A stretch of 64,000 nt of DNA. Origin: Verrucomicrobiota bacterium. Its GTDB lineage: Bacteria > Verrucomicrobiota > Verrucomicrobiia > Palsa-1439. Location of the stretch: contig VHCW01000005.1 of assembly GCA_016871575.1 (NCBI GenBank), positions 32,193 to 96,192 on the forward strand, in the 5' to 3' direction. The position numbers were made by a program, and so were the translations under genes. Positions 51,087 to 58,585 of the stretch are shown in pieces; the first letter of the stretch is position 1; each line of letters starts with the position of its first letter. The notes beneath the pieces were generated by a model. The model was not told the origin of the DNA and did no database searches. It saw nothing but the letters and a program-made list of their open reading frames with translations.

Positions 51087-53204
51087 TTATTTGTGTTTCT
51101 GGACCCAGCCGGATTTTGGCAGGACGCCGGGCATCAACTTCTCGAACGAGCCGAAGTACCAGCCCACCAGCAGAGCGGCCAGCAGGACGCCGTACAGGAT
51201 CGCGCGATTGCGACTGGAGTTGTCTTCGGCAAACGGGTCGGCGAGGTCGCGATGCGCGCCCGGCGGCAACACGGCAATGCGGGTGAGCGAACCGCCAAAG
51301 GGGATGTTGATCTTCGCCTTGGCATTCACGGCCCAGCCGTTGGCGTCGAGCAACGGGCCGAGATTGCGTTGACGGAGTTTGAGGGCGGCGATGAGCATCG
51401 AAGGGCCGCTGATGACGAGCACCAAACCAATGATCCCCAACGGCATCCAGATGCCCAGTCCGAAGAACGTCTGCAACAGCGCGCCGAGGGCCGCTGTGAT
51501 GCCGCCGACGGCGACGCCGATGGCCGCGACGGTGCCGATGTCAATCTTTTTGGGTGGAGTCGCGGGCGTCTTGGCTTGGTCAGCAGTCGCAACCGTCGTG
51601 GCAGCGGCGCTGACCTTGGCGTCGGAAGCGGCTTCGGCCGCGGCGGCGCGTTTGGCGACCTGTTCTTCGATCATGCGGACGAATTTCTTGTACGGCGCGA
51701 GGAACGCCTGGCGGATGCTGATCGGGTTGTCCACGATCTTGACGATGGTGGCGTCCCAGTCGCGTCCTTGCCGGTCGTAGAAGATGCCGTTGCGGCCGGG
51801 CATCAGGTTGTCGGAGTCGCCGTTGGTGAACGCGGCGGCGATGGTCATCTTTTCGCCGGTGGGTTTGCGGACGCAATCGCAGTAGGCGAGGTAGCAGCGG
51901 CTCAAGCCCGCCATCACGCCGTGCTTGGCCATGTCCTCGACGCGGATGCAAAGCTCGCAGCTTCGCTGGTCGAGGTAAAGCGTGCCGGCTTGGAAAACGG
52001 CTTTGTCCTTGCGCCCGTAAAAATCGCGGAACGTCACAAAGTTGTGGAGCAACTTCACCAGGTCGCGGTTGTAGCGGACAAGTTTTTCCACCGTGGCGAT
52101 GGCGTTGGACTCCGCTTCGAGCGCCTTGTCGCGCGCGATGAGCGCGGCGATGTTTTCCTTTGCCGGGCCGGCGAGGATTTCCTTGATGCGGGCGATGCCG
52201 AGTTTCTCGACTGTGCCGCCGGTTTTGCCGGCGATCCAAGCTTCGTACGGCGTGATCTTGGCAACAAGGGCTGTCCAATCAGCTTCGCTGAGCACAGACT
52301 TGCCGCCGGCCAGCGGAATAAGCGCAAGCAGGGCGTCGGCCCAGGCGGGGTTGACGCCGTCCTTGAGCGGCAACGGTCTGCCGGCTTCGATCTTGGCCAG
52401 CGGGAAGCCGGCCACTTCGGCGGCGGTGATGGTCATGTCCTTCGCGGCGAGCGCGAGGTATTCGCTTTCTTGACGGTTGAGGGCGCCCAACGCGCGGGCG
52501 TCAAACGCGGCCAGCCGGCAACGGGCAAAATAGTCGTCCACTTTGGCCCTGACAGCGCGAACGGCGGCCGCGGCGGCGGGAGTGTTGTCACCGAAAGGAA
52601 GAACCGCCTTGTTGGACCAGTCAGCGAACGCCTGCAGGTCGGCGAAGAACTGGTCTGCCTTCGCCTGGTTGATGCCGGGTTTGCCGCTGCGGTCGGTCTC
52701 GGCGCCGAGGCAGGCGATGATGTCATTGATGACAGCCTTTGTCGCGTCGTCCTCGGCGGCCTCGACGGGAATGATGCCGTCGCCGTTGAAACGGGTTTGG
52801 GCGAAAATCTTTGTGGTGTCGGCAACGTCCTCGATGCTGATGCTGTCGGCATTGGGCGTGCCGAGGTTGGCGAGGATTTGTTTGGCGGAGGCCAGGATCT
52901 GCGGGTCGCTGATGGCCGCCAACGGCAACGAATCGCGGCCGGCAAACAACGTGTCGGAACCCTTGAGGCAGCCAAGCGCCCATTTCGTCGCGGCGAGAAT
53001 TTCGGGGACGCGGATGCGGCCATCCTTGTCGGCGTCAATCAGCGCAAGTGTCTTCGCGTTGAATTCCAGCCCGCTCGTCGGGCAGGCGAGGGCGACCCAG
53101 AGTTTCTGGTCGAGTTGATCGAGGCTGGCGAGGTCGGCGGCAGTTTCCAGTTTGACTTGGTCGAAACCACCGGCGCGGAAGAAGTTCCAAGTGTGCTTGT
53201 TCAT
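51087..53204 (-). CDS. Membrane protein with EF-hand-like motif, function unknown
   Basis: A 705-aa protein. An early EF-hand-type loop DADKDGRIRVPE (about residue 52) suggests Ca2+ binding. The middle is helical with a CELCIRVEDM plus CYLAYCDCVRK cysteine cluster. Near residues 560-610 two membrane segments appear (IGTVAAIGVAVGGITAALGALL, IWMPLGIIGLVLVISGPSMLIA), and a third near the C-terminus (AILYGVLLAALLVGWYFG). The ORF track starts at 53321, but the first 39 residues are antisense to the ROK gene leader; MNKHTWNFF at 53204 is preferred. I cannot assign a function. Confidence 0.85.
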   Translation of the reverse strand: MNKHTWNFFRAGGFDQVKLETAADLASLDQLDQKLWVALACPTSGLEFNAKTLALIDADKDGRIRVPEILAATKWALGCLKGSDTLFAGRDSLPLAAISDPQILASAKQILANLGTPNADSISIEDVADTTKIFAQTRFNGDGIIPVEAAEDDATKAVINDIIACLGAETDRSGKPGINQAKADQFFADLQAFADWSNKAVLPFGDNTPAAAAAVRAVRAKVDDYFARCRLAAFDARALGALNRQESEYLALAAKDMTITAAEVAGFPLAKIEAGRPLPLKDGVNPAWADALLALIPLAGGKSVLSEADWTALVAKITPYEAWIAGKTGGTVEKLGIARIKEILAGPAKENIAALIARDKALEAESNAIATVEKLVRYNRDLVKLLHNFVTFRDFYGRKDKAVFQAGTLYLDQRSCELCIRVEDMAKHGVMAGLSRCYLAYCDCVRKPTGEKMTIAAAFTNGDSDNLMPGRNGIFYDRQGRDWDATIVKIVDNPISIRQAFLAPYKKFVRMIEEQVAKRAAAAEAASDAKVSAAATTVATADQAKTPATPPKKIDIGTVAAIGVAVGGITAALGALLQTFFGLGIWMPLGIIGLVLVISGPSMLIAALKLRQRNLGPLLDANGWAVNAKAKINIPFGGSLTRIAVLPPGAHRDLADPFAEDNSSRNRAILYGVLLAALLVGWYFGSFEKLMPGVLPKSGWVQKHK

Positions 53205-53260
53205 GGCCGCCAGTAAACCAGAAAAAAATCGGGATTCAAGGTTGAAAAGACGCAGCTCTC

Positions 53261-53289
53261 TTGCCCTCGACGGCGGCTTCGTGTATCTA
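53261..53289 (+). promoter_or_regulatory. Promoter of the ROK kinase gene
   Basis: TTGCCC (53261-53266), 17 nt, TATCTA (53284-53289); the ATG at 53300 follows after 10 nt. Confidence 0.5.
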
Positions 53290-53299
53290 CATCCAGCAG

Positions 53300-54427
53300 A
53301 TGAAATACGAAAACGATCCACGCATCGTCATGACACTCGACGCGGGCGGCACCAATTTCAAGTTCTCCGCCGTCCGCGGCAATCAACCGGCCATTCAACC
53401 GTTCTCCGTCCCCTCCCACGCCGACCATCTCGATCGTTGCCTTGCGAGCCTCGTGAACGGCTTTGAGCGCGTCCGCCAATCCTTGCCCGCGCCGCCCGTG
53501 GCCATCAGTTTTGCGTTTCCCGGTCCGACCGATTATGCGCACGGCATTGTCATCGCCCCCAACAATCTTCCCGCGCTGCGCGACGTCGCCCTGACCGCGA
53601 TGCTGGAAGAGAGATTTCAAATCCCCGTGTTCCTCAACAACGACGGCGATCTCTTCGTCTATGGCGAAGCCATTGCCGGGTTCCTGCCGCACGTCAACAG
53701 CCTGCTCGAACAAGCCGGCAGCCCGAAACGGTTCAAGAACCTGTTCGGCGTCACGCTCGGCACCGGCTTCGGCGCCGGCATCGTCAGCGACGGCGAACTG
53801 CTCGGCGGCGACAACATCTGCGCGGGCGAAATCTGGCTGTTGCGGAACAAGCTCCAGCCCGACACCAACGCGGAGGAAGGCGCCAGCATCCGGGCCGTGC
53901 GCCGCGCGTACGCGGCGGAGACGGGCCTCCCGCTCGATGAAGTCCCGGAACCGAAAGTCATTTTCGACATCGGCATGGGCAACGCCCCCGGCAACCAAGC
54001 GGCGGCAAAGGAAGCGTTCCGCCGGCTTGGCGAAGTCGTCGGCGACGCGATGGCGCAGGCGCTCACGCTGGTGGACGGACTCGCCGTGATCGGCGGCGGC
54101 ATTTCCGGCGCATGGCCGTTGTTTTTGCCGGCGATCATTGACGAAATGAACAGCCTGTATCGCACCCCGGACGGCGGCACGCTCCGCCGGCTCACGCAGC
54201 GTGCGTTCAACCTCGAAGACCCTGCGCAACTCGATGTTTTTCTGAAAGGCGAGAAGAAGGAAATCCCCGTGCCCGGCTCGACGCGCAAGGTCGTCTATGA
54301 TCCGATGCACCGCACGGGAGTCGGCCTCTCGCGGCTCGGCACCAGCGAGGCGGTCGCCATCGGCGCCTACGCCTACGCGCTGCACAAGCTCGGCGCTCAG
54401 GACCGCCAACAACACCGCGCGCTGTAG
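53300..54427 (+). CDS. ROK-family sugar kinase
   Basis: A 375-aa cytoplasmic kinase. The phosphate-binding motif is VMTLDAGGTNFKFSAVRG, followed by ISFAFPGPTDYAHG, VFLNNDGDLFVYGEAIAG (catalytic Asp region) and LFGVTLGTGFGAGIVSDGELLGG. The C-terminal LAVIGGGISGAWPLFLP completes the fold. The usual ROK zinc cluster CxCGxxGCxE is absent and replaced by GEIWLLRNK. Substrates for ROK kinases include glucose, N-acetylglucosamine or N-acetylmannosamine; which one applies is not readable. It could phosphorylate sugars released by the secreted enzymes. Confidence 0.92.
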   Translation: MKYENDPRIVMTLDAGGTNFKFSAVRGNQPAIQPFSVPSHADHLDRCLASLVNGFERVRQSLPAPPVAISFAFPGPTDYAHGIVIAPNNLPALRDVALTAMLEERFQIPVFLNNDGDLFVYGEAIAGFLPHVNSLLEQAGSPKRFKNLFGVTLGTGFGAGIVSDGELLGGDNICAGEIWLLRNKLQPDTNAEEGASIRAVRRAYAAETGLPLDEVPEPKVIFDIGMGNAPGNQAAAKEAFRRLGEVVGDAMAQALTLVDGLAVIGGGISGAWPLFLPAIIDEMNSLYRTPDGGTLRRLTQRAFNLEDPAQLDVFLKGEKKEIPVPGSTRKVVYDPMHRTGVGLSRLGTSEAVAIGAYAYALHKLGAQDRQQHRAL

Positions 54428-54617
54428 TTTCAGGCGGGGCGCTGCGGCGACAGCGGTTGCCAATTGTTTTTTGGGTGTTTCACCATTTGTGAGGAGGGGA
54501 ATCGAGTCAGGAATCTCCGTTGCCGATGGGATTGAACATCACCGGGTATGCGCCCAATCTCGTGGTGCAAGAGTTCACGATGGGAGCGCACTGTTGCTTC
54601 TGGTACCACATCGTTGA
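54428..54617. other. Gene-poor decayed interval
   Basis: There is no credible gene between the ROK stop and the fragment at 54618. Short plus-strand frames (54520-54705) have no recognisable motif and look like fragments of a lost gene. Confidence 0.5.
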
Positions 54618-54875
54618 GATCGGGAAATCCAGGCGCGGTATGAGGCCGAGAAAGCCAATCCAGCCAAGTGGGGGGCGCCCGTGGATTTGTTGGATGCGAT
54701 GTTGAACCTGACTTACGCCGGGCATGAAGGCCTTGCCGTCCGGCTCTTCGACCTGGCTTGGCCGTCGGGAATGGAAGGAAAAAAGGAGGCTCTGGCGCGG
54801 TTCAAAAAACTGCTGAACCAAAGCCCGTTCTACCGGGAGATGCGCGCGATGGAGAAACAGCAAGTGGTTTGCTGA
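54618..54875 (+). pseudogene. 3' fragment of an unknown gene
   Basis: An open frame without a good start reads DREIQARYEAEKANPAKWGA, then VDLLDAMLNLTYAGHEGLAV, and stops at 54875. Its composition is protein-like with amphipathic helices, unlike the shadow frames. The upstream frame is closed by TGA at 54615, so this is probably the surviving C-terminus of a decayed gene; a short gene starting at GTG 54681 cannot be excluded. The family is not recognised. Confidence 0.4.
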
Positions 54876-54961
54876 AAATTGACCGCCGGCCATTGGCGGC
54901 GCGCTGAACAGCCAGGCGCAACAAGGTTGACAGGCCAAATTCATTTCACCATAGTGGCTCC

Positions 54962-55465
54962 ATGCCGCCCAATCACAACAGTTCCTCCCCCGAATGTCCT
55001 CAACGCCATGATTGCCGGAAGCTGAACCGCCGGGAGTTTATTGCCGTCGGTTCCGGATGCGTTCTTGCCGCTGTCGCGAAAGCCGCCGAGAAGCCCCAGA
55101 AGAAGCTGGCACCCGTTGACATTGGACCACTGGAGAAGTTTTCCAAGGACGGGATTCTGGAGGAATTCACCGGGGACGATTTCTTCGTCATCCGCCACCA
55201 AAACCAGCTCTTCGCCGCCAGCACCAAATGTCCGCACATGGGCCACGCGCTTCGCGTGGATCCGAACAATTCCAAGCGGATCATTTGCGGCAGCCATGAT
55301 GCCGTGTTTGACCCTGATGGAACAGTGGTCGTTGGTCCTGCCGCAACAGGCTTGATTCGCCACGGGATCAGCGTCAACGAAAAGGGCAATGTGATCGTGG
55401 ATCGAAACAAAAAGTTCCCGCAGGACAAGTGGACGGAAGACGGCAACTCTCTTTTCGTCGAGTAA
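54962..55465 (+). CDS. Tat-exported Rieske [2Fe-2S] protein
   Basis: A 167-aa protein. The N-terminus has a Tat motif (KLNRREFIAVGSGCVLAAVA) and the Rieske cluster ligands are CPHMGH (about 90-92) and CGSHDAVFD (109-112). The spacing fits the minimal ferredoxin-type Rieske fold found in small periplasmic electron carriers. There is no attached cytochrome or oxygenase domain and no partner gene next to it; it could pass electrons to other redox proteins such as the haem proteins elsewhere in the window, which is a guess. The N-terminal CPQRHDC may be fortuitous. Confidence 0.9.
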   Translation: MPPNHNSSSPECPQRHDCRKLNRREFIAVGSGCVLAAVAKAAEKPQKKLAPVDIGPLEKFSKDGILEEFTGDDFFVIRHQNQLFAASTKCPHMGHALRVDPNNSKRIICGSHDAVFDPDGTVVVGPAATGLIRHGISVNEKGNVIVDRNKKFPQDKWTEDGNSLFVE

Positions 55466-55524
55466 CGCGTCGTCACAAGTCGCAGTTCGACGAGGGTTGG
55501 CGCAGGAGGGCATTCCGATAAAAC

Positions 55525-55602
55525 TGGCGGGAGCGACGGGGCTCGAACCCGCAACCTCTGCCGTGACAGGGCAGCGCTCTGAACCAATTGAGCTACGCCC
55601 CC
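55525..55602 (-). tRNA. tRNA-Asp (GTC)
   Basis: The minus strand folds as GGGGGCG-TA-GCTC...GAGC, anticodon stem CTGCC/GGCAG with loop CTGTCAC (anticodon GTC), T-stem GCGGG/CCCGT and acceptor CGCTCCC, discriminator G and an encoded CCA (55527-55525). Body 75 nt. All stems pair, allowing for G-U. Confidence 0.97.
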
Positions 55603-55621
55603 GCGCCAGTAAAAGGACTCG

Positions 55622-55698
55622 TGGTGGGCGCTAAAGGACTCGAACCTTTGACCCCCTCGGTGTAAACGAGGTGCTCTGGCCAACTGAGCTAAGCGCCC
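55622..55698 (-). tRNA. tRNA-Val (TAC)
   Basis: The minus strand folds as GGGCGCT-TA-GCTC...GAGC, anticodon stem CCTCG/CGAGG with loop TTTACAC (anticodon TAC), T-stem AAAGG/CCTTT, acceptor AGCGCCC, discriminator A and encoded CCA. It precedes tRNA-Asp by 19 nt and both are probably cotranscribed. Confidence 0.97.
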
Positions 55699-55716
55699 TT
55701 AGCGCACGCGGGCGTT

Positions 55717-55745
55717 TCCTTACTACCAAACCCCGTGCTTGTCAA
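55717..55745 (-). promoter_or_regulatory. tRNA promoter
   Basis: On the minus strand a consensus TTGACA (55745-55740) is followed after 17 nt by TAAGGA (55722-55717), ahead of tRNA-Val. Confidence 0.6.
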
Positions 55746-55773
55746 CGCGCAATCCCCACATTACCCTCTGCTC

Positions 55774-56070
55774 ATGGCCGACGACCGACAGATGACCATC
55801 CAGGTGCGCAAGCTCATCACCTCCAACTGGATTGATGTTTCCCAAATCCGCATCCGCGTCATCCGCGGCGTCATCACCCTTCAAGGACACGTCGAAAAAA
55901 TCGGCGGCGCCCCCGGCGAGAAGCAAGGCACCGAGGCCGGCATGCGCAAACTCGACGACGAACTGCGCTCCCTCAAAGGATTCCGTGGTCTCGCGTACTT
56001 TTTGGACAACTGGATCCGCGACCCCACCGGCGCGTGGCGTTGCACCACGAAGAAAGATGCAAAACAATGA
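55774..56070 (+). CDS. Small BON-like domain protein
   Basis: A 98-aa protein. The central segment VRKLITSNWIDVSQIRIRVIRGVITLQGHVEKIG has the pattern of a BON domain, in which a short alpha-beta unit ends with a GxVxLxGxV-like strand. BON domains bind phospholipid or mediate envelope interactions. There is no signal peptide, so it is probably cytoplasmic or membrane-associated. The ATG at 55774 is chosen; the ORF track start at 55735 overlaps the tRNA promoter. A Usp gene follows 59 nt downstream. Confidence 0.8.
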   Translation: MADDRQMTIQVRKLITSNWIDVSQIRIRVIRGVITLQGHVEKIGGAPGEKQGTEAGMRKLDDELRSLKGFRGLAYFLDNWIRDPTGAWRCTTKKDAKQ

Positions 56071-56078
56071 CATCCCCA

Positions 56079-56107
56079 TTGGCCAACAGACGGTTGTCGG
56101 TTATCTT
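56079..56107 (+). promoter_or_regulatory. Promoter of the universal stress protein gene
   Basis: TTGGCC (56079-56084), 17 nt, TATCTT (56102-56107); the 22-nt leader carries AAAGGAGG. Confidence 0.5.
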
Positions 56108-56129
56108 GTAACAGACAAAGGAGGCACAC

Positions 56130-56981
56130 ATGTACAAACGCATCCTACTCTGCACGGATGGTTCTCCGGCGGCTGACGTGGCCGCCGAGTACTCGATCTG
56201 GCTGGCCGAAAAGTTTTCCGCCGGGATGGTGGCGCTCTATATCACGGACATTCGCCTGCTGGAAGGCCCTTGGCTTGCCGACCTCGCCGGGGCCGTCGGC
56301 GCGCAGCCCTATGCCGCCCTCGTGCCGCAATTGGAGAATATCCAGCGCGAAAAAGCCGACGCCATCCACACCGCCGTCCAGAAAAAATGCCAGCAGCACA
56401 ACATCCCCTGCGAACTCATCCACGATACCGGAAGCCTTGTCTCCACCATGCTGCGCCATGAGCAACGCGCCGACATCGTGGTCCTCGGCCAGCACGGCGA
56501 ACACGCCCAGTGGAGCCACGGCATGCTCGGCTCCGGCGTCGAACGCATCCTCCGCGCCTCGCTCAAACCCGCGTTGGTCACGCCGGATTCTTTTCGCCCC
56601 ATCCAGCGCATCCTCATCGCGTACGACGGCAGCAGCGGCGCCCGACGGGCATTACAGGACGGCTTGGAACTTGCCCAGCGGCTTGGCTGTGAAACAACAC
56701 TGCTCACCGCCTGCCAGAACACCAGCGAAGACGTTGCCGCCGGCTTCCTGCGCGAAGCACGGCAAGAAGCCGAGACGCGCCAGATCAACGCCCACGCCCA
56801 GCTTGCGCACGGCGACGCCGAGGTTGCCATCCTGCATTGGACGTTGCAGACCAAGGCCGACCTCATCGTCATGGGCGCGTACGGCCACACGCGCATCCGC
56901 GAATTCATTCTCGGCTCCACCACGCAACAGGTTCTCCAGAAAGCCACTGTCCCCGTCCTTCTCGCCCGCGGCCAATCATGA
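56130..56981 (+). CDS. Tandem universal stress protein (UspA family)
   Basis: A 283-aa protein with two Usp domains. The first begins MYKRILLCTDGSPAADVAAEYSIWLAEKFSAGMVALYI, the second RPIQRILIAYDGSSGARRALQDGLELAQRLGCE. The ATP-binding loop is best kept in the second (VMGAYGHTRIREFILGSTTQQVL), while the first reads VLGQHGEHAQWSHGMLGSGVERIL. Usp proteins protect against starvation, oxidative or DNA stress. AAAGGAGG gives a strong ribosome-binding site. The stop overlaps the sulfatase start by ATGA, an unusual operon partner. Confidence 0.93.
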   Translation: MYKRILLCTDGSPAADVAAEYSIWLAEKFSAGMVALYITDIRLLEGPWLADLAGAVGAQPYAALVPQLENIQREKADAIHTAVQKKCQQHNIPCELIHDTGSLVSTMLRHEQRADIVVLGQHGEHAQWSHGMLGSGVERILRASLKPALVTPDSFRPIQRILIAYDGSSGARRALQDGLELAQRLGCETTLLTACQNTSEDVAAGFLREARQEAETRQINAHAQLAHGDAEVAILHWTLQTKADLIVMGAYGHTRIREFILGSTTQQVLQKATVPVLLARGQS

Positions 56982-58585
56982 ATCACATCCTTCTTCCTCT
57001 TGCCGTGTTCTGGCTGGTTGCCGGAGCGACGCTTCCCGCCGTTGCGGCCTCACCGAAGACGGCCAAACCGAACATTATCTTTCTCCTCACCGACGACCAG
57101 CGCGACAACACGCTCGGCGCGATGGGGCATCCGTTCGTCAAGACGCCGAACCTCGACCGGCTCATGCGCGACTCGGTCCGCTTTCGCAACGCCTACATCG
57201 CCTCGCCGGTTTGTTCGCCGAGCCGGGTGTCGTTCTTCACCGGAATGCTGGAGCGCGTGCACGGTGTCGGGTTCAGTTCGTCCTACGAACTGACCGAGGC
57301 GCAGTGGGCGCGCACGTATCCCGCCTTGCTGCGGAAGGCCGGCTACCACACCGGGTTCATTGGCAAGTTCGGCGTCGAGTATTACACCTTCAAAGGCAAG
57401 GCATCGGAAAAATTCGATTTCTGGTGGGCGCACGACGGCTGGACAAAATTCCTTCCCAAGGACTTCGATACGCCCAGCACCAAACCCTATCACCACGCGA
57501 AGGAAGACATCATCACCTTCATCATGGGCGAGGCGATGACAAAGTTCCTCGACGACCGGCCCGGCGACAAACCGTTCTGTCTCTCCGTCAGTTTCAACGT
57601 GCCGCACGGTTCGCAGACGACCTCGATGTACCCCGATTATCCCGAATGGCATCAGATGAAGCGTCCGGCCAACGAGAACCCCAAGCTCAAAGGCAGCCCG
57701 TTCTACGACACGCTTTATCGCGACATCGGCATCCAGATTCCCGCTGATACGTGCACCGATCCGTATCGGTTCATCCCGAAGTTCATCATGGACCAGGACA
57801 AAGGCCGTCGGAACCAGACCTACATCTATAACTATGACCGCGCCACCTGCCTCGAACACCACGTACGCTATTACCAGACCATCACCGGGCTGGATCACGT
57901 CATCGGCAAACTCCTCGCCGATCTCGAACGGCGCGGCCTTGCGAAGAACACCGTCATCCTCTACGCGAGCGATCACGGCCTCATCATGGGCGAATACGGC
58001 ATGGGCGGCAAAGAACTGCTCCTCGACTTGTCGGCCAAGTTTCCCTGCATCATCCACGACCCGCGTCTGCCCGCCAACCTTCGCGGCCGGCAACTCGATC
58101 ATCTTGTTTCCAGTCTCGACTACACGCGCACGATTCTCGATTACGCCGGCGCCAAGCCGCTGGAGTTCATGGAAGGCCGGAGCCTGCGCCCGTTGGTCGA
58201 GGGCAAGGATGCGCCGTGGCGCGACGAGTTGTTTTTGGAAAGCCTTTTCACCATGCGCGACAATCCCTTCCAAGAAGGCATCCGCACGAAGAAATGGAAA
58301 TACATCCGCATGTACGACGGCATCATGAACTTCAAAGAACAGCACGTTGACTTCGCCGGTCGCCCGCCGGAGTTCGAGATGCTGTTCGACCTCGAAACCG
58401 ACCCCGGCGAGCGCACCAACCTCGCCAATCATCCGGAGCACGCTGCCATTCTCGCCGAACTGCGGCAGAAGACCGCGGCTCAATCCGTGGCGATCAACCA
58501 GCGCCGCGAAGCGTTCAGGAAACTCGTCGAAGTCCAACCGCGCTCCGTTCCCGCGCCGCAGAAAGGCAAGAAAGCGAAGAAGTGA
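56978..58585 (+). CDS. Secreted type I sulfatase
   Basis: A 535-aa exported sulfatase. After the signal peptide (MNHILLPLAVFWLVAGATLPAVA) comes NIIFLLTDDQRDNTLG with metal-binding Asp pair, then the formylglycine signature CSPSR (79-83) in SPVCSPSRVSFFTGML. The C-terminal metal site is VILYASDHGLIMGEYGMGGKELL. Cys-type sulfatases need a formylglycine-generating enzyme, which must be encoded elsewhere since the FGE-fold domain at 46430 lacks the cysteines. It probably removes sulfate from a polysaccharide. The last ~45 residues (QSVAINQRREAF...) recur as a remnant at 63433. Overlaps the next gene by GTGA. Confidence 0.95.
   Translation: MNHILLPLAVFWLVAGATLPAVAASPKTAKPNIIFLLTDDQRDNTLGAMGHPFVKTPNLDRLMRDSVRFRNAYIASPVCSPSRVSFFTGMLERVHGVGFSSSYELTEAQWARTYPALLRKAGYHTGFIGKFGVEYYTFKGKASEKFDFWWAHDGWTKFLPKDFDTPSTKPYHHAKEDIITFIMGEAMTKFLDDRPGDKPFCLSVSFNVPHGSQTTSMYPDYPEWHQMKRPANENPKLKGSPFYDTLYRDIGIQIPADTCTDPYRFIPKFIMDQDKGRRNQTYIYNYDRATCLEHHVRYYQTITGLDHVIGKLLADLERRGLAKNTVILYASDHGLIMGEYGMGGKELLLDLSAKFPCIIHDPRLPANLRGRQLDHLVSSLDYTRTILDYAGAKPLEFMEGRSLRPLVEGKDAPWRDELFLESLFTMRDNPFQEGIRTKKWKYIRMYDGIMNFKEQHVDFAGRPPEFEMLFDLETDPGERTNLANHPEHAAILAELRQKTAAQSVAINQRREAFRKLVEVQPRSVPAPQKGKKAKK

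Noticed and set aside
51051-53216. 721-aa plus-strand ORF
   Set aside because: Shadow of the EF-hand membrane protein gene on the minus strand; no recognisable domain.
54507-54944. 145-aa minus-strand ORF
   Set aside because: No motif, no plausible ribosome-binding site, and it lies over a decayed plus-strand fragment with more protein-like content.
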